64,000 bases of DNA from Vibrio sp. FE10 (GCF_030297155.1 NZ_AP028067.1:124001-188000); one strand, 5' to 3'. Counted from the stretch's first letter, positions 1 through 10,819 are shown. A program made the numbers and translations. Notes: generated by a model not told the origin, from the sequence alone.

Positions 1-228
1 TCCGCCACGGTGTGCGGATATTTTCTCTATGGTGACCGTCTTTTCTTCATTACCTTGGCGCAGAGTAATTACTGCACCAAGTTCTACGATTTTGCTGGGT
101 TTGCTGCGCTGACCATTATAGTGGACTTTGCCACCATCGACCATGTTGCGAGCAATTGAGCGAGTCTTATAAAAGCGTGCTGCCCACAACCATTTATCGA
201 GTCTGACAGCTTCATTAGTCGTTTTCAT
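1..228 (-). CDS. hslR: Heat shock protein 15 (Hsp15), partial at the window edge
   Basis: This is the N-terminal 76 codons of an S4-domain RNA-binding protein; the 3' part lies outside the window. The start reads MKTTNEAVRLDKWLWAARF, followed by YKTRSIARNMVDGGKV, the alpha-L S4 fold shared by Hsp15, ribosomal protein S4 and pseudouridine synthases. In E. coli Hsp15 binds free 50S subunits that still carry a nascent chain and helps to recycle them. It is divergent from the gsp operon with a 287-bp gap. The full domain order cannot be seen, but the LDKWLWAARFYKTR stretch is typical of HslR. Confidence 0.85.
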   Translation of the reverse strand, partial: MKTTNEAVRLDKWLWAARFYKTRSIARNMVDGGKVHYNGQRSKPSKIVELGAVITLRQGNEEKTVTIEKISAHRGG

Positions 229-515
229 ATAGGACAGTGCCTTTTCAGTTAGAAATGAATGCGGTTTAACTGTAATGAACAGTGCGCAACATGTTTTTGA
301 TGATGATTTTCACATTAAGTAGAAGCTTTAAGTGGAGGCGGGTGGCATTTTTTTCAAGTCATATTACAAAATAGCCATGTTATGCCGATTTATAGATTTG
401 CTATGATATAGTTCAGGATCTTATGCTTAAATAAGCTCGGTATCGAACGAATGAATAAAAAAGCTGAAAGTTTAATGATTTGCAGCGTTTGTCGTCATGA
501 AAAGGGGCAAGGAAA
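229..515 (+). promoter_or_regulatory. Divergent hslR/gspC intergenic region with a candidate gsp promoter
   Basis: This 287-bp AT-rich gap separates divergent genes. A possible sigma-70 -10 element, TATGAT, lies at 402-407, with a weak TTATGC 16 bp upstream at 380-385. This would drive the whole gsp operon. No operator palindrome was recognised. The assignment rests only on spacing and consensus and is tentative. Confidence 0.3.
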
Positions 516-1439
516 GTGAACTTTTTAGAGCTCAAAAATAGCGTAGGAAATTCTCCTGTGTTGAGCCGCTTATTAGAGAATGGATTTGTACTTCAGCAGA
601 AACTGAGTCTAGCTACGTGTTGTGTGTTGATTGCAGCTTCTGCATGGATTTTAGGACAGCTTGCATGGTTTATCGAACCTGCCGAGCAAACAGTCGTACC
701 TTGGAAAGCAACCGCTTCATCGTCTTCTGCTCCTCAATCGACTCTTGATATCTCCTCTTTGCAGCAGAGCAACCTTTTTGGTGCCTATAACCCAACCACG
801 GCTCCTGTGGTTGAGCAACAAGTTATCCAAGACGCACCAAAGACACGATTGAATCTGGTTTTAGTGGGTGCGGTTGCCAGCTCTAACCCCAAATTAAGCT
901 TAGCTGTGATTGCGAATCGCGGCACACAAGCAACCTACGGCATTAATGAAGAGATTGAAGGCACGCGAGCTAAGTTAAAAGCGGTATTAGTCGATCGCGT
1001 GATTATTGATAACTCAGGTCGAGATGAAACCTTGATGCTTGAAGGCATTGAGTACAAGCGTTTGGCCGTTTCAGAACCTGCGCCACCTCGCGCCTCTTCT
1101 TCTGTGCGTGGCAACAACCCCGCTTCTGCAGAAGAGAAGCTTGATGAAATTAAAGCGAAGATAATGAAAGATCCGCAACAAATCTTCCAATATGTTCGAC
1201 TGTCTCAGGTGAAGCGCGATGATAAAGTGATTGGTTATCGTGTGAGCCCTGGCAAAGATTCAGAACTTTTTAACTCTGTTGGGCTCCAAAACGGAGATAT
1301 TGCCACTCAGTTAAATGGACAAGACCTGACAGACCCTGCTGCTATGGGCAACATATTCCGTTCCATCTCAGAACTGACAGAGCTAAATCTGGTGGTCGAG
1401 AGAGATGGTCAACAACATGAAGTGTTTATTGAATTTTAA
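516..1439 (+). CDS. gspC: Type II secretion system inner-membrane protein GspC (EpsC)
   Basis: GspC links the inner-membrane platform of the type II secretion system to the outer-membrane secretin. The 307-residue protein has a short cytoplasmic N-terminus, one membrane segment near residues 31-52 (ATCCVLIAASAWILGQLAWF), a periplasmic homology region around 80-180 that contacts the secretin N0 domain, and a C-terminal PDZ-like domain around 210-300. The start is GTG, preceded by a purine-rich AAGGGGCAAGGAAA site. It is the first gene of a gspC-N operon; gspD follows after 41 bp. The length and C-terminal PDZ match Vibrio EpsC. Confidence 0.95.
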   Translation: MNFLELKNSVGNSPVLSRLLENGFVLQQKLSLATCCVLIAASAWILGQLAWFIEPAEQTVVPWKATASSSSAPQSTLDISSLQQSNLFGAYNPTTAPVVEQQVIQDAPKTRLNLVLVGAVASSNPKLSLAVIANRGTQATYGINEEIEGTRAKLKAVLVDRVIIDNSGRDETLMLEGIEYKRLAVSEPAPPRASSSVRGNNPASAEEKLDEIKAKIMKDPQQIFQYVRLSQVKRDDKVIGYRVSPGKDSELFNSVGLQNGDIATQLNGQDLTDPAAMGNIFRSISELTELNLVVERDGQQHEVFIEF

Positions 1440-1480
1440 AACTTTGCGTCTAACGAAGGACGAAAGTGTAGGAGAAGTAC

Positions 1481-3505
1481 GTGAAGCATTGGTTTAAGAA
1501 AAGTGCATGGTTATTGGCAGGAAGCTTAATCTGCACACCCGCAGCCATCGCGAGTGATTTTAGTGCCAGCTTTAAGGGCACTGACATTCAAGAGTTTATT
1601 AATATTGTTGGCCGCAACTTAGAGAAGACGATCATCGTTGACCCTTCGGTGCGCGGGAAAATTGATGTTCGTAGTTACGATGTGCTCAATGAAGAGCAAT
1701 ATTACAGCTTCTTCTTAAACGTATTAGAGGTTTACGGCTACGCGGTGGTCGAAATGGACTCGGGTGTTCTTAAGATCATCAAAGCGAAAGATTCTAAAAC
1801 GTCGGCAATTCCAGTCGTTGGAGACGGTGACACGATCAATGGTGACAATGTTGTCACACGTGTAGTGACCGTTCGCAATGTTTCAGTACGTGAACTTTCT
1901 CCTTTGCTTCGCCAGCTGAATGACAATGCAGGTGCGGGTAACGTTGTGCATTACGACCCTGCCAATATCATTCTAATTACTGGCCGCGCAGCCGTTGTAA
2001 ATCGTTTAGCCGAGATCATCAAGCGTGTTGACCAAGCGGGTGATAAAGAGATCGAAGTCGTTGAGCTAAAGAACGCTTCTGCGGCAGAAATGGTGCGTAT
2101 TGTCGATGCATTAAGCAAAACCACCGATGCGAAAAACACACCTGCATTTCTACAACCTAAATTGGTTGCCGATGAGCGTACCAATGCGATTCTTATCTCA
2201 GGCGATCCTAAGGTACGTAGCCGTTTAAGAAGGCTGATTGAACAGCTTGATGTTGAAATGGCAACTAAGGGCAACAACCAAGTAATTTACCTTAAATACG
2301 CCAAAGCAGAAGACTTAGTCGATGTACTGAAAGGCGTATCGGACAACCTGCAATCAGAGAAGCAGACATCAACCAAAGGCAGCTCATCTCAACGCAACCA
2401 AGTGATGATCTCAGCACACAGTGATACCAACTCTTTGGTGATCACTGCCCAGCCAGACATCATGAATGCGCTGCAAGATGTGATTGCACAGCTGGATATT
2501 CGTCGTGCTCAAGTATTGATTGAAGCCTTGATCGTCGAGATGGCAGAAGGTGACGGCATTAACCTTGGTGTGCAATGGGGTAACCTTGATACTGGTGCTG
2601 TGATTCAGTACGGCAACACAGGTGCATCGATTGGTGGTGTCATGGTTGGTTTGGAAGAAGCCAAAGATACTGAAACGACCACCGCGGTATATGACTCTGA
2701 TGGTAACTTCCAGCGTAATGAGACCACTACCGAAAAGGGTGACTATTCAACTCTAGCTTCTGCGCTTTCTGGCGTTAATGGCGCTGCAATGAGTGTCGTT
2801 ATGGGCGACTGGACAGCGTTGATCAGTGCGGTAGCAACCGATTCAAACTCTAACATCCTATCTTCTCCGAGTATTACCGTGATGGATAACGGCGAGGCTT
2901 CATTCATTGTGGGTGAAGAGGTGCCTGTTCTTACTGGTTCTACAGCAGGTTCAAGTAACGATAATCCATTCCAAACGGTTGAACGTAAAGAAGTGGGTAT
3001 CAAGCTGAAAGTAGTGCCACAAATCAATGAAGGCGACTCGGTTCAACTGCAAATAGAACAAGAAGTATCGAACGTATTAGGTGCAAACGGGGCAGTAGAT
3101 GTTCGTTTTGCTAAGCGTCAGCTAAATACGTCAGTGATTGTTCAAGATGGTCAAATGCTGGTGTTGGGTGGTCTGATTGACGAGCGAGCGCTGGAAAGTG
3201 AATCTAAGGTCCCATTCTTAGGTGATATCCCTGTACTTGGGCACCTGTTCAAATCAACCAGTACTCAGGTTGAGAAAAAGAACCTAATGGTCTTCATCAA
3301 GCCAACGATTATTCGTGATGGTATGACAGCTGATGGTATCACCCAGCGTAAATACAACTTCATCCGTGCTGAGCAGCTGTATAAGTCAGAGCAGGGCCTG
3401 AAACTGATGGATGACGATAACATCCCGGTATTACCTAAATTTGGTGCCGACATGAATCACCCGGCTGAGATCCAAGCCTTCATCGATCAAATGGAACAAG
3501 AATAA
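1481..3505 (+). CDS. gspD: Type II secretion system secretin GspD (EpsD)
   Basis: This is the outer-membrane channel of the type II secretion system, a multimeric secretin. The 674-residue precursor has a cleavable signal peptide (about residues 1-24, ending AAIAS), an N0 domain starting [14 protein letters not shown], repeated N1-N3 periplasmic domains to about residue 320, and the secretin barrel domain with the conserved VPVLTGS segment and the final [14 protein letters not shown] motif. The start is GTG with an AGGAG site. The stop overlaps the gspE start by one base, which implies translational coupling. The length matches the V. cholerae protein. Confidence 0.96.
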   Translation: MKHWFKKSAWLLAGSLICTPAAIASDFSASFKGTDIQEFINIVGRNLEKTIIVDPSVRGKIDVRSYDVLNEEQYYSFFLNVLEVYGYAVVEMDSGVLKIIKAKDSKTSAIPVVGDGDTINGDNVVTRVVTVRNVSVRELSPLLRQLNDNAGAGNVVHYDPANIILITGRAAVVNRLAEIIKRVDQAGDKEIEVVELKNASAAEMVRIVDALSKTTDAKNTPAFLQPKLVADERTNAILISGDPKVRSRLRRLIEQLDVEMATKGNNQVIYLKYAKAEDLVDVLKGVSDNLQSEKQTSTKGSSSQRNQVMISAHSDTNSLVITAQPDIMNALQDVIAQLDIRRAQVLIEALIVEMAEGDGINLGVQWGNLDTGAVIQYGNTGASIGGVMVGLEEAKDTETTTAVYDSDGNFQRNETTTEKGDYSTLASALSGVNGAAMSVVMGDWTALISAVATDSNSNILSSPSITVMDNGEASFIVGEEVPVLTGSTAGSSNDNPFQTVERKEVGIKLKVVPQINEGDSVQLQIEQEVSNVLGANGAVDVRFAKRQLNTSVIVQDGQMLVLGGLIDERALESESKVPFLGDIPVLGHLFKSTSTQVEKKNLMVFIKPTIIRDGMTADGITQRKYNFIRAEQLYKSEQGLKLMDDDNIPVLPKFGADMNHPAEIQAFIDQMEQE

Positions 3506-5007
3506 TGGCTGAATTGGTAGGGGCGGCAAGTACTTATCAGCGCTTGCCGTTTAGCTTTGCGAATCGCTACAAGATGGTGTTGGAGTATCAACATCCAGAG
3601 CGCGCGCCGATACTTTATTATGTTGAGCCACTGAAATCGGCGGCGATCATTGAAGTAAGCCGTGTTGTGAAAAATGGCTTCACGCCACAAGCGATCGGTG
3701 CAGACGAATTTGATAAAAAACTGACGGATGCGTACCAGCGCGATTCGTCGGAAGCTCGTCAGCTAATGGAAGACATTGGTGCCGACAACGACGACTTTTT
3801 CTCTCTAGCGGAGGAACTGCCTCAAGATGAAGACTTGCTTGAATCGGAAGACGATGCACCAATCATCAAGTTGATCAATGCGATGCTGGGTGAGGCGATC
3901 AAAGAGGGTGCTTCGGATATTCATATCGAAACCTTCGAGAAGTCATTGTCTATCCGCTTCCGTATTGATGGCGTATTACGTGATGTTCTTGCACCAAGCC
4001 GCAAACTGGCTCCGCTGTTGGTTTCACGTGTCAAGGTTATGGCTAAACTGGATATTGCAGAAAAACGCGTGCCACAAGATGGCCGTATCTCTCTGCGTAT
4101 CGGTGGTCGAGCGGTTGATGTTCGTGTTTCAACCATGCCTTCTTCGCACGGTGAGCGTGTGGTAATGCGTCTGTTGGACAAAAACGCCACTCGTCTAGAC
4201 TTGCACAGTTTAGGTATGACAGCAGAAAACCATGAAAACTTCCGTAAGCTGATTCAGCGTCCACACGGTATTATCTTGGTGACCGGCCCGACAGGTTCAG
4301 GTAAATCGACGACCTTGTACGCTGGTCTGCAAGAACTCAACAGTAATGAACGAAACATTTTAACCGTTGAAGACCCAATCGAATTCGATATCGATGGCAT
4401 TGGTCAAACACAAGTGAACCCTAAGGTTGATATGACCTTTGCGCGAGGCTTACGTGCCATTCTTCGTCAAGATCCTGATGTGGTTATGATTGGTGAGATC
4501 CGTGACTTGGAAACCGCAGAGATCGCTGTCCAAGCCTCTTTGACAGGTCATTTAGTTATGTCGACTCTGCATACCAATACTGCCGTCGGTGCGATTACAC
4601 GTCTGCGTGATATGGGCATTGAACCTTTCTTGATCTCTTCTTCACTGCTCGGTGTTTTGGCTCAGCGCCTGGTTCGTACCTTATGTAACGAATGTAAAGA
4701 ACCTTATGAAGCCGATAAAGAGCAGAAGAAACTGTTTGGGTTGAAGAAGAAAGAAAGCCTGACGCTTTACCATGCCAAAGGTTGTGAAGAGTGTGGCCAT
4801 AAGGGTTATCGAGGTCGTACCGGTATTCATGAACTATTGATGATTGATGATTCGGTACAAGAGTTGATTCACAGTGAGTCTGGAGAACAGGCGATTGAGA
4901 AGGCAATTCGTGGCACAACCCCAAGTATTCGTGATGATGGCTTGAGCAAAGTTCTGAAAGGGGTAACGTCCCTAGAAGAAGTGATGCGTGTGACCAAGGA
5001 AGTCTAG
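3505..5007 (+). CDS. gspE: Type II secretion system ATPase GspE (EpsE)
   Basis: This is the cytoplasmic hexameric ATPase that powers pseudopilus assembly. The 500-residue protein has an N-terminal GspL-binding domain, a Walker A motif GPTGSGKST near residues 261-269, a Walker B region [12 protein letters not shown] near 323-334, and a tetracysteine zinc-binding module (CNEC near 394-397 and CEEC near 426-429) that separates GspE from PilT-type ATPases. The ATG shares a base with the gspD stop codon. gspF follows after one base. All expected catalytic motifs are intact. Confidence 0.96.
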   Translation: MAELVGAASTYQRLPFSFANRYKMVLEYQHPERAPILYYVEPLKSAAIIEVSRVVKNGFTPQAIGADEFDKKLTDAYQRDSSEARQLMEDIGADNDDFFSLAEELPQDEDLLESEDDAPIIKLINAMLGEAIKEGASDIHIETFEKSLSIRFRIDGVLRDVLAPSRKLAPLLVSRVKVMAKLDIAEKRVPQDGRISLRIGGRAVDVRVSTMPSSHGERVVMRLLDKNATRLDLHSLGMTAENHENFRKLIQRPHGIILVTGPTGSGKSTTLYAGLQELNSNERNILTVEDPIEFDIDGIGQTQVNPKVDMTFARGLRAILRQDPDVVMIGEIRDLETAEIAVQASLTGHLVMSTLHTNTAVGAITRLRDMGIEPFLISSSLLGVLAQRLVRTLCNECKEPYEADKEQKKLFGLKKKESLTLYHAKGCEECGHKGYRGRTGIHELLMIDDSVQELIHSESGEQAIEKAIRGTTPSIRDDGLSKVLKGVTSLEEVMRVTKEV

Positions 5008-5008
5008 T

Positions 5009-6229
5009 ATGGCGGCATTTGAATACAAAGCGTTGGATGCCAAAGGCAAGAGTAAAAAAGGCTCTATTGAAGCCGATAATGCTCGTCAGGCTCGCCAAAG
5101 AATAAAAGAGCTTGGCTTGATGCCAGTTGAGATGACCGAGGCTAAAGCAAAAACAGCGAAAGGTGCTCAGCCATCGACCAGCTTTAAACGCGGCATTAGT
5201 ACACCTGACTTGGCTTTGATTACGCGTCAGATATCAACGCTAGTCCAATCTGGAATGCCGCTAGAAGAGTGTTTGAAAGCGGTAGCGGAGCAATCTGAAA
5301 AGCCACGTATTCGAACCATGTTGTTGGCGGTTCGCTCTAAGGTGACGGAAGGTTATTCGTTAGCGGACAGTCTGTCTGATTTTCCTCATATCTTCGATGA
5401 GCTGTTTAGAGCCATGGTCGCAGCTGGTGAGAAATCTGGCCACTTAGATGCGGTATTGGAACGACTGGCTGACTACGCTGAGAATCGTCAGAAAATGCGC
5501 TCTAAGCTGCTGCAAGCGATGATCTACCCAATCGTGCTGGTGGTGTTTGCGGTGACGATAGTCTCTTTCTTGCTCGCCACTGTCGTGCCTAAGATCGTTG
5601 AGCCGATTATTCAGATGGGCCAAGAACTTCCTCAATCGACACAATTTTTATTAGCATCGAGTGAATTTATTCAGAATTGGGGTATCCAATTACTGTTGTT
5701 GACCCTGGGTGTGATTGTTGTTGTGAAGACCGCGCTGAAAAAACCGGGCGTTCGTATGAGTTGGGATCGCAAACTATTGAGTATCCCGCTGATCGGCAAG
5801 ATAGCGAAAGGGATCAATACCTCTCGTTTTGCACGCACACTCTCTATCTGTACATCGAGTGCGATTCCAATCCTTGAAGGGATGAAGGTCGCGGTTGATG
5901 TTATGTCGAATCATCATGTGAAACAGCAAGTGTTACAAGCTTCAGATAGTGTTAGAGAAGGGGCAAGCCTGCGTAAAGCGTTGGATCAAACCAAACTTTT
6001 TCCACCGATGATGCTGCATATGATCGCCAGTGGTGAGCAGAGTGGTCAGTTGGAACAGATGCTGACAAGAGCGGCAGACAACCAAGACCAAAGCTTTGAG
6101 TCGACGGTTAATATCGCCCTAGGTATCTTTACCCCAGCCCTTATCGCGTTGATGGCAGGCTTAGTGCTGTTTATCGTGATGGCGACGCTGATGCCAATGC
6201 TTGAAATGAACAATTTAATGAGTGGTTAA
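5009..6229 (+). CDS. gspF: Type II secretion system inner-membrane platform protein GspF (EpsF)
   Basis: GspF is the polytopic core of the inner-membrane platform and works with the GspE ATPase. The 406-residue protein carries two copies of the T2SF domain; each begins with an ITRQISTLVQSGMPLEE-like or FARTLSICTSSAIPILEG-like helix pair. Three hydrophobic segments lie near residues 172-195, 222-242 and 372-398. The start codon lies one base after the gspE stop. A 76-bp gap to gspG includes no clear terminator, so co-transcription is likely. Confidence 0.95.
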   Translation: MAAFEYKALDAKGKSKKGSIEADNARQARQRIKELGLMPVEMTEAKAKTAKGAQPSTSFKRGISTPDLALITRQISTLVQSGMPLEECLKAVAEQSEKPRIRTMLLAVRSKVTEGYSLADSLSDFPHIFDELFRAMVAAGEKSGHLDAVLERLADYAENRQKMRSKLLQAMIYPIVLVVFAVTIVSFLLATVVPKIVEPIIQMGQELPQSTQFLLASSEFIQNWGIQLLLLTLGVIVVVKTALKKPGVRMSWDRKLLSIPLIGKIAKGINTSRFARTLSICTSSAIPILEGMKVAVDVMSNHHVKQQVLQASDSVREGASLRKALDQTKLFPPMMLHMIASGEQSGQLEQMLTRAADNQDQSFESTVNIALGIFTPALIALMAGLVLFIVMATLMPMLEMNNLMSG

Positions 6230-6317
6230 CGTACTGCTCATCAGACGTTAGTTTTTGGATTATCGAGAAGAAGGACATCATTTCCCTTAACTCGCTATCT
6301 GCAATTTGGAGAAAATA

Positions 6318-6761
6318 ATGAAAAATAAAATGAAAAAACAGTCAGGCTTTACCCTATTAGAAGTCATGGTTGTTGTCGTTATCCTTGGTGTTTTAGCAAG
6401 CTTTGTTGTACCTAACCTTTTGGGCAACAAAGAGAAAGCAGATCAACAAAAAGCCATTACTGATATCGTGGCGTTAGAAAACGCGTTAGACATGTATAAG
6501 TTGGATAACAGCGTTTACCCAACAACGGATCAAGGCCTTGATGGATTGGTAACAAAGCCAAGCAGCCCAGAGCCTCGTAACTACCGTGACGGTGGCTACA
6601 TTAAGCGTCTGCCTAACGACCCATGGGGCAATGAGTACCAATACCTAAGCCCAGGTGATAACGGTACTATCGATATCTTTACGCTTGGTGCTGATGGCCA
6701 AGAAGGTGGTGAAGGTATCGCTGCGGATATCGGTAACTGGAACATGCAAGATTTCCAATAA
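6318..6761 (+). CDS. gspG: Major pseudopilin GspG (EpsG)
   Basis: This is the main subunit of the secretion pseudopilus. It has a type IV prepilin leader (MKNKMKKQSG) followed by FTLLEVMVVVVILG, with the conserved Glu at mature position 5; the prepilin peptidase cleaves after the Gly. The C-terminal calcium-binding loop region and the NDPWGNEYQYLSPG block are typical. The chosen ATG is preceded by GGAG at about 7 bp; a TTG four codons upstream overlaps that ribosome-binding site and is less likely. At 147 residues it is close to V. cholerae EpsG. Confidence 0.96.
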   Translation: MKNKMKKQSGFTLLEVMVVVVILGVLASFVVPNLLGNKEKADQQKAITDIVALENALDMYKLDNSVYPTTDQGLDGLVTKPSSPEPRNYRDGGYIKRLPNDPWGNEYQYLSPGDNGTIDIFTLGADGQEGGEGIAADIGNWNMQDFQ

Positions 6762-6861
6762 GCTTCGGTTTATTGTCGCTTGATAAGTTCCTGTTGGTTG
6801 AACAGTTCGTGTTAGTTGATACGTTATTGATGGTTGGACGTAAACAGATGGAGTCTACAAG

Positions 6862-7455
6862 GTGAAAACTAAGCAAACACAGCCAGGTTTCACCTTGATT
6901 GAGATTCTTTTGGTGTTGGTACTACTGTCAGTAACGGCGGTCGCGGTGATCTCGACCATCCCTACCAATAGCAAAGATGTTGCTAAAAAATACGCTCAAA
7001 GCTTTTATCAGCGAATTCAGCTACTCAATGAAGAGGCTATTTTGAGTGGCTTAGATTTTGGTGTTCGTGTTGATGAAAAGAAATCGACCTACGTTTTGAT
7101 GACTTTGAAGTCTGATGGTTGGCAAGAAACTGAGTTCGAAAAGATCCCTTCTTCAACTGAATTACCAGAAGACCTCGCACTGACGCTAACACTCGGTGGT
7201 GGTGCGTGGGAAGACGACGATCGCCTTTTTAATCCGGGAAGCTTATTTGATGAAGATATGTTTGCGGATCTTGAAGAGGAAAAGAAGCCAAAGCCACCAC
7301 AGATCTACATCTTGTCGAGTGCTGAAACGACACCGTTTACGCTTTCTTTCTACCCAAATACCGGTGATACCGTGCAAGATGGCTGGCGTATTCGAGTGTT
7401 AGATAATGGTGTGATTCGATTGCTAGAGCCGGGAGAAGAAGATGAAGAGGAATAA
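6862..7455 (+). CDS. gspH: Minor pseudopilin GspH (EpsH)
   Basis: This minor pseudopilin of the type II secretion tip has a prepilin leader MKTKQTQPG before FTLIEILLVLVLLS. The 197-residue protein has a globular C-terminal domain with an acidic tail. The start is GTG, seven bases after a TCTACAAGG stretch. A 100-bp spacer separates it from gspG and has no strong hairpin. Its last 14 bases overlap the start of gspI, which points to coupled translation. Family identity follows from position and the leader rather than from a distinctive motif. Confidence 0.93.
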   Translation: MKTKQTQPGFTLIEILLVLVLLSVTAVAVISTIPTNSKDVAKKYAQSFYQRIQLLNEEAILSGLDFGVRVDEKKSTYVLMTLKSDGWQETEFEKIPSSTELPEDLALTLTLGGGAWEDDDRLFNPGSLFDEDMFADLEEEKKPKPPQIYILSSAETTPFTLSFYPNTGDTVQDGWRIRVLDNGVIRLLEPGEEDEEE

Positions 7456-7816
7456 CCGTTCTCCTTATCGTTCTCGAGGAATGACTCTGCTTGAAGTATT
7501 GGTTGCGCTCGCTATCTTCGCTACGGCGGCGATCAGTGTGATTCGTGCTGTCACCCAGCACATTAATACACTCAGCTATCTAGAAGAAAAAACCTTCGCA
7601 GCAATGGTCGTTGATAATCAAATGGCCTTAGTGATGCTGCATCCTGAGAAGCTTAAAAAAGCACAGGGCACGCAAGAGTTAGCGGGAAGAGAATGGTTCT
7701 GGAAGGTGACTCCCATCGATACCAGCGATAATTTATTAAAGGCGTTTGATGTGAGTGCGGCAACCAGCAAGAAAGCGTCTCCAGTCGTTACGGTGCGCAG
7801 TTATGTGGTTAATTAA
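7442..7816 (+). CDS. gspI: Minor pseudopilin GspI (EpsI)
   Basis: This short minor pseudopilin (124 residues) nucleates the tip complex with GspJ and GspK. Its leader, ending SRG, precedes MTLLEVLVALAIFATAAISV, with Glu at position 5. The ATG lies inside the gspH 3' end (14-bp overlap) behind a GGGAGAAG site. Its last codons (VVN then TAA) fall within the first copy of an 18-bp tandem repeat that continues into gspJ, so the exact 3' end of the gene and the gspJ start are duplicated-looking sequence. Confidence 0.93.
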   Translation: MKRNNRSPYRSRGMTLLEVLVALAIFATAAISVIRAVTQHINTLSYLEEKTFAAMVVDNQMALVMLHPEKLKKAQGTQELAGREWFWKVTPIDTSDNLLKAFDVSAATSKKASPVVTVRSYVVN

Positions 7817-7892
7817 GAGAATGTGGTCAACTAAGAGCATGTTGTTAATTAAGAACAGCTCGTTAACTAAAAGCATGTCGGCAAATAAGCGT
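7803..7892 (+). repeat. Five degenerate 18-bp tandem repeats across the gspI stop / gspJ start
   Basis: Units start at 7803, 7821, 7839, 7857 and 7875. Each resembles ATGTGGTTAATTAAGAGA; four of the five begin with ATG, and each contains a TAAT/CTAA-like core. The unit length is six codons, so the gspJ frame is kept. The first unit holds the gspI stop codon, so the repeat unit is essentially a stop-start junction copied several times. Confidence 0.85.
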
Positions 7893-8588
7893 ACGCCGCG
7901 TAAACAAGGTCTATCTTCAAAAGGGAGAGGCTTTACCCTAATTGAAGTCTTGGTCTCGATTGCTATCTTTGCCACGCTAAGCATGGCGGCTTATCAGGTG
8001 GTTAATCAGGTACAGCGAAGCAACGAGCTCTCAATCGAGCGCAGTGCCCGTTTGAATCAACTGCAACGTAGTTTGGTTATTTTAGATAATGATTTTCGCC
8101 AGATGGCGGTGCGAAAATTTCGTACCAATGGTGAAGAAGCATCATCTAAGCTGATCTTAATGAAAGAGTATTTACTGGATTCCGACAGCGTTGGGATCAT
8201 GTTTACTCGCCTAGGTTGGCACAACCCACAACAGCAGTTTCCTCGCGGTGAAGTCACGAAAGTTGGCTACCGCATCAAAGAAGAAACACTTGAGCGTGTA
8301 TGGTGGCGTTACCCAGATACGCCTGCAGGCCAAGAAGGTGTGATTACCCCTTTGCTTGATGATGTCGAAAGCTTTGAAATTGAGTTTTATGACGGGAGTC
8401 GCTGGGGTAAAGAGTGGCAAACCGATAAGTCCCTGCCGAAAGCGGTGAGGCTCAAGCTGACACTGAAAGACTATGGTGAGATAGAGCGTGTTTATCTCAC
8501 TCCAGGTGGCACCCTAGAGCAGGCCGATGATGCTTCAAGTAATGACTCTTCAGGCAGTAGTGAGGGGAATAATGACTCATCGAACTAA
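7803..8588 (+). CDS. gspJ: Minor pseudopilin GspJ (EpsJ)
   Basis: This minor pseudopilin is part of the GspI-J-K tip. The cleavage site is GRG before [19 protein letters not shown]. The C-terminal tail is rich in Ser, Asn and Asp. The start is uncertain. In-frame ATGs recur every 18 bp at 7803 and 7821, then 7839 and 7875, because the leader is built from an 18-bp repeat ([30 protein letters not shown]). I chose the first, which overlaps gspI by 14 bp as gspI overlaps gspH; none has a well-spaced Shine-Dalgarno. The leader is about 45 residues, unusually long for a prepilin. Confidence 0.9.
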   Translation: MWLIKRMWSTKSMLLIKNSSLTKSMSANKRTPRKQGLSSKGRGFTLIEVLVSIAIFATLSMAAYQVVNQVQRSNELSIERSARLNQLQRSLVILDNDFRQMAVRKFRTNGEEASSKLILMKEYLLDSDSVGIMFTRLGWHNPQQQFPRGEVTKVGYRIKEETLERVWWRYPDTPAGQEGVITPLLDDVESFEIEFYDGSRWGKEWQTDKSLPKAVRLKLTLKDYGEIERVYLTPGGTLEQADDASSNDSSGSSEGNNDSSN

Positions 8589-9621
8589 CAAGCGTATAGC
8601 AACAAGGTCAGCCTTGGGACGCAAACAGCGTGGTGTCGCACTGATCATTATTTTGATGCTATTGGCGATCATGGCCACCATTGCTGGCAGCATGTCTGAA
8701 CGTTTATTTACCCAATTCAAGCGGGTTGGTAATCAATTGAATTACCAACAGGCCTACTGGTATAGCATTGGTGTGGAAGCGCTTGTACAAGACGGCATTA
8801 GGCAAAGCTACAAAGACAGTGATACCGTGAACCTAAGCCAACCATGGGCGTTAGAGGAGCAGGTGTACCCATTGGATTATGGGCAAGTCTCAGGTCGAAT
8901 CGTTGACGCTCAGGCGTGTTTTAATCTCAATGCCTTGGCTGGCGTAACAACGACTTCAAGTAACCAGACACCTTATTTAATCACGGTTTGGCAAACCTTA
9001 TTGGAAAACCAAGACGTTGAGCCTTATCAAGCTGAGGTTATCGCAAATTCCAGCTGGGAGTTTGTTGATAGTGATACCCGCACTACCTCTTCGTCTGGCG
9101 TAGAAGACAGCACCTATGAAGCGATGAAGCCATCTTATCTGGCGGCGAATGGCTTAATGGCGGATGAATCCGAGTTACGAGCGGTTTATCAGGTCACTGG
9201 TGAGGTGATGAATAAGGTTCGCCCATTTGTTTGTGCGCTACCCACTGATGATTTCCGATTGAATGTGAATACACTGACGGAAAAACAAGCCCCTTTATTG
9301 GAAGCGATGTTTGCTCCAGGCTTGAGTGAATCGGATGCCAAACAGCTGATAGACAAGCGCCCATTCGATGGTTGGGATACGGTCGACGCATTTATGGCTG
9401 AACCTGCTATTGTTGGCGTGAGTGCCGAAGTCAGCAAAAAAGCGAAAGCATATTTAACTGTAGATAGCGCCTATTTTGAGCTAGATGCAGAGGTATTAGT
9501 TGAGCAGTCACGTGTACGAATACGGACGCTTTTCTATAGTAGTAATCGAGAAACAGTGACGGTAGTACGCCGTCGTTTTGGAGGAATCAGTGAGCGAGTT
9601 TCTGACCGTTCGACTGAGTAG
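8572..9621 (+). CDS. gspK: Minor pseudopilin GspK (EpsK)
   Basis: GspK is the large minor pseudopilin that caps the pseudopilus tip. After a leader ending RKQRG comes [20 protein letters not shown]; mature position 5 is Ile rather than Glu, the known hallmark of GspK. The 349-residue length with a large helical insertion is normal for the family. The ATG is preceded by GAGGGG with good spacing and overlaps the gspJ end by 17 bp. A longer reading frame upstream lacks a ribosome-binding site. Confidence 0.94.
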   Translation: MTHRTNKRIATRSALGRKQRGVALIIILMLLAIMATIAGSMSERLFTQFKRVGNQLNYQQAYWYSIGVEALVQDGIRQSYKDSDTVNLSQPWALEEQVYPLDYGQVSGRIVDAQACFNLNALAGVTTTSSNQTPYLITVWQTLLENQDVEPYQAEVIANSSWEFVDSDTRTTSSSGVEDSTYEAMKPSYLAANGLMADESELRAVYQVTGEVMNKVRPFVCALPTDDFRLNVNTLTEKQAPLLEAMFAPGLSESDAKQLIDKRPFDGWDTVDAFMAEPAIVGVSAEVSKKAKAYLTVDSAYFELDAEVLVEQSRVRIRTLFYSSNRETVTVVRRRFGGISERVSDRSTE

Positions 9622-10819
9622 CGAACCACAAAGCCCTGTGCCGTGGTTAGTTTGGTCGACAAGCCAACAAGAAGTGATAGCAAGTGGCGAACTGTCTAGC
9701 TGGGAACAGCTCGATGAGCTAACGCCTTACGCTGAAAAGCGCAGCTGTATCGCTTTATTGCCGGGAAATGAATGCTTAATTAAGCGTGTTGAGATCCCGA
9801 AAGGTGCTGCTCGCCAGTTCGACTCTATGCTGCCGTTTTTGTTAGAAGACGAAGTGGCACAAGATATCGAAGACTTACATCTGACCATTTTAGATAAAGA
9901 CGCGAGTCACGCTACCGTGTGTGGTGTCGATCGTGAATGGCTAAAACAGGCTTTAGAGCAGTTTCGTGAAGCCAATATTGTCTTCCGTAAGGTGCTGCCA
10001 GATACACTCGCTGTACCTTTTGAAGAACAAGGTATCAGTGCGTTGCAGATAAACCAGCATTGGCTACTGCGCCAAGGAAACTATCAAGCGGTATCGATCG
10101 GCGAAGCATGGTTACCGATGTTCCTGCAAAGTGACTGGGTTGTCGCTGGTGAGGAAGATCAAGCGACGACAATTTTCAGCTACACCGCGATGCCGAGCGA
10201 CGACGTTCAGCAGCAAAGTGGTGTGGAGTGGCAGGCTAAGCCTGCGGAATTGGTGATGTCTTTATTGAGTCAGCAAGCGATCATAAGCAGCGTAAATTTA
10301 CTGACTGGCACCTTTAAAACCAAATCTTCATTCAGTAAATATTGGCGTGTTTGGCAGAAAGTGGCGATTGCTGCTTGTTTGCTGGTGGCCGTGATTGTGA
10401 CTCAACAAGTGTTGAAGGTTCAGCAGTATGAAGCGCAAGCCGAAGCTTACAGAGCTGAGAGTGAACGTATTTTTAGAGCTGTGCTGCCAGGTAAACAACG
10501 AATTCCGACAGTAAGCTACCTTAAGCGTCAGATGAATGATGAAGCTAAGAAATACGGTGGCTCAGGCGAGGGTGACTCCTTACTCGGATGGCTAGCGCTA
10601 TTGCCAGAAACCTTAGGCCAAGTGAAATCGATCGAAGTTGAAAGCATTCGTTATGATGGCAACCGTTCTGAGGTTCGACTTCAGGCTAAAAGCTCTGACT
10701 TCCAACACTTTGAGACCGCAAGGGTGAAACTCGAAGAGAAGTTTGTCGTTGAGCAAGGGCCATTGAACCGTAATGGCGATGCCGTATTTGGCAGCTTTAC
10801 TCTTAAACCCCATCAATAA
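9590..10819 (+). CDS. gspL: Type II secretion system protein GspL (EpsL)
   Basis: GspL anchors the GspE ATPase to the inner membrane. It has an actin-like cytoplasmic domain over about residues 1-235, a membrane segment near 248-268 ([18 protein letters not shown]) and a periplasmic ferredoxin-like domain. The start is GTG at the [11 protein letters not shown] block shared with V. cholerae EpsL, directly behind GGAGGAA; it overlaps the gspK end by 32 bp. A TTG four codons upstream lies inside the ribosome-binding site and was rejected. Length is 409 residues. Confidence 0.94.
   Translation: MSEFLTVRLSSEPQSPVPWLVWSTSQQEVIASGELSSWEQLDELTPYAEKRSCIALLPGNECLIKRVEIPKGAARQFDSMLPFLLEDEVAQDIEDLHLTILDKDASHATVCGVDREWLKQALEQFREANIVFRKVLPDTLAVPFEEQGISALQINQHWLLRQGNYQAVSIGEAWLPMFLQSDWVVAGEEDQATTIFSYTAMPSDDVQQQSGVEWQAKPAELVMSLLSQQAIISSVNLLTGTFKTKSSFSKYWRVWQKVAIAACLLVAVIVTQQVLKVQQYEAQAEAYRAESERIFRAVLPGKQRIPTVSYLKRQMNDEAKKYGGSGEGDSLLGWLALLPETLGQVKSIEVESIRYDGNRSEVRLQAKSSDFQHFETARVKLEEKFVVEQGPLNRNGDAVFGSFTLKPHQ

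Noticed and set aside
4595..5098. A 167-residue minus-strand gene
   Set aside because: It is antisense to the conserved gspE and gspF frames, with no start signal; it reflects codon bias in the opposite strand.
6306..6317. TTG start for gspG
   Set aside because: The TTG is part of the Shine-Dalgarno stretch; the ATG at 6318 gives the normal prepilin leader.
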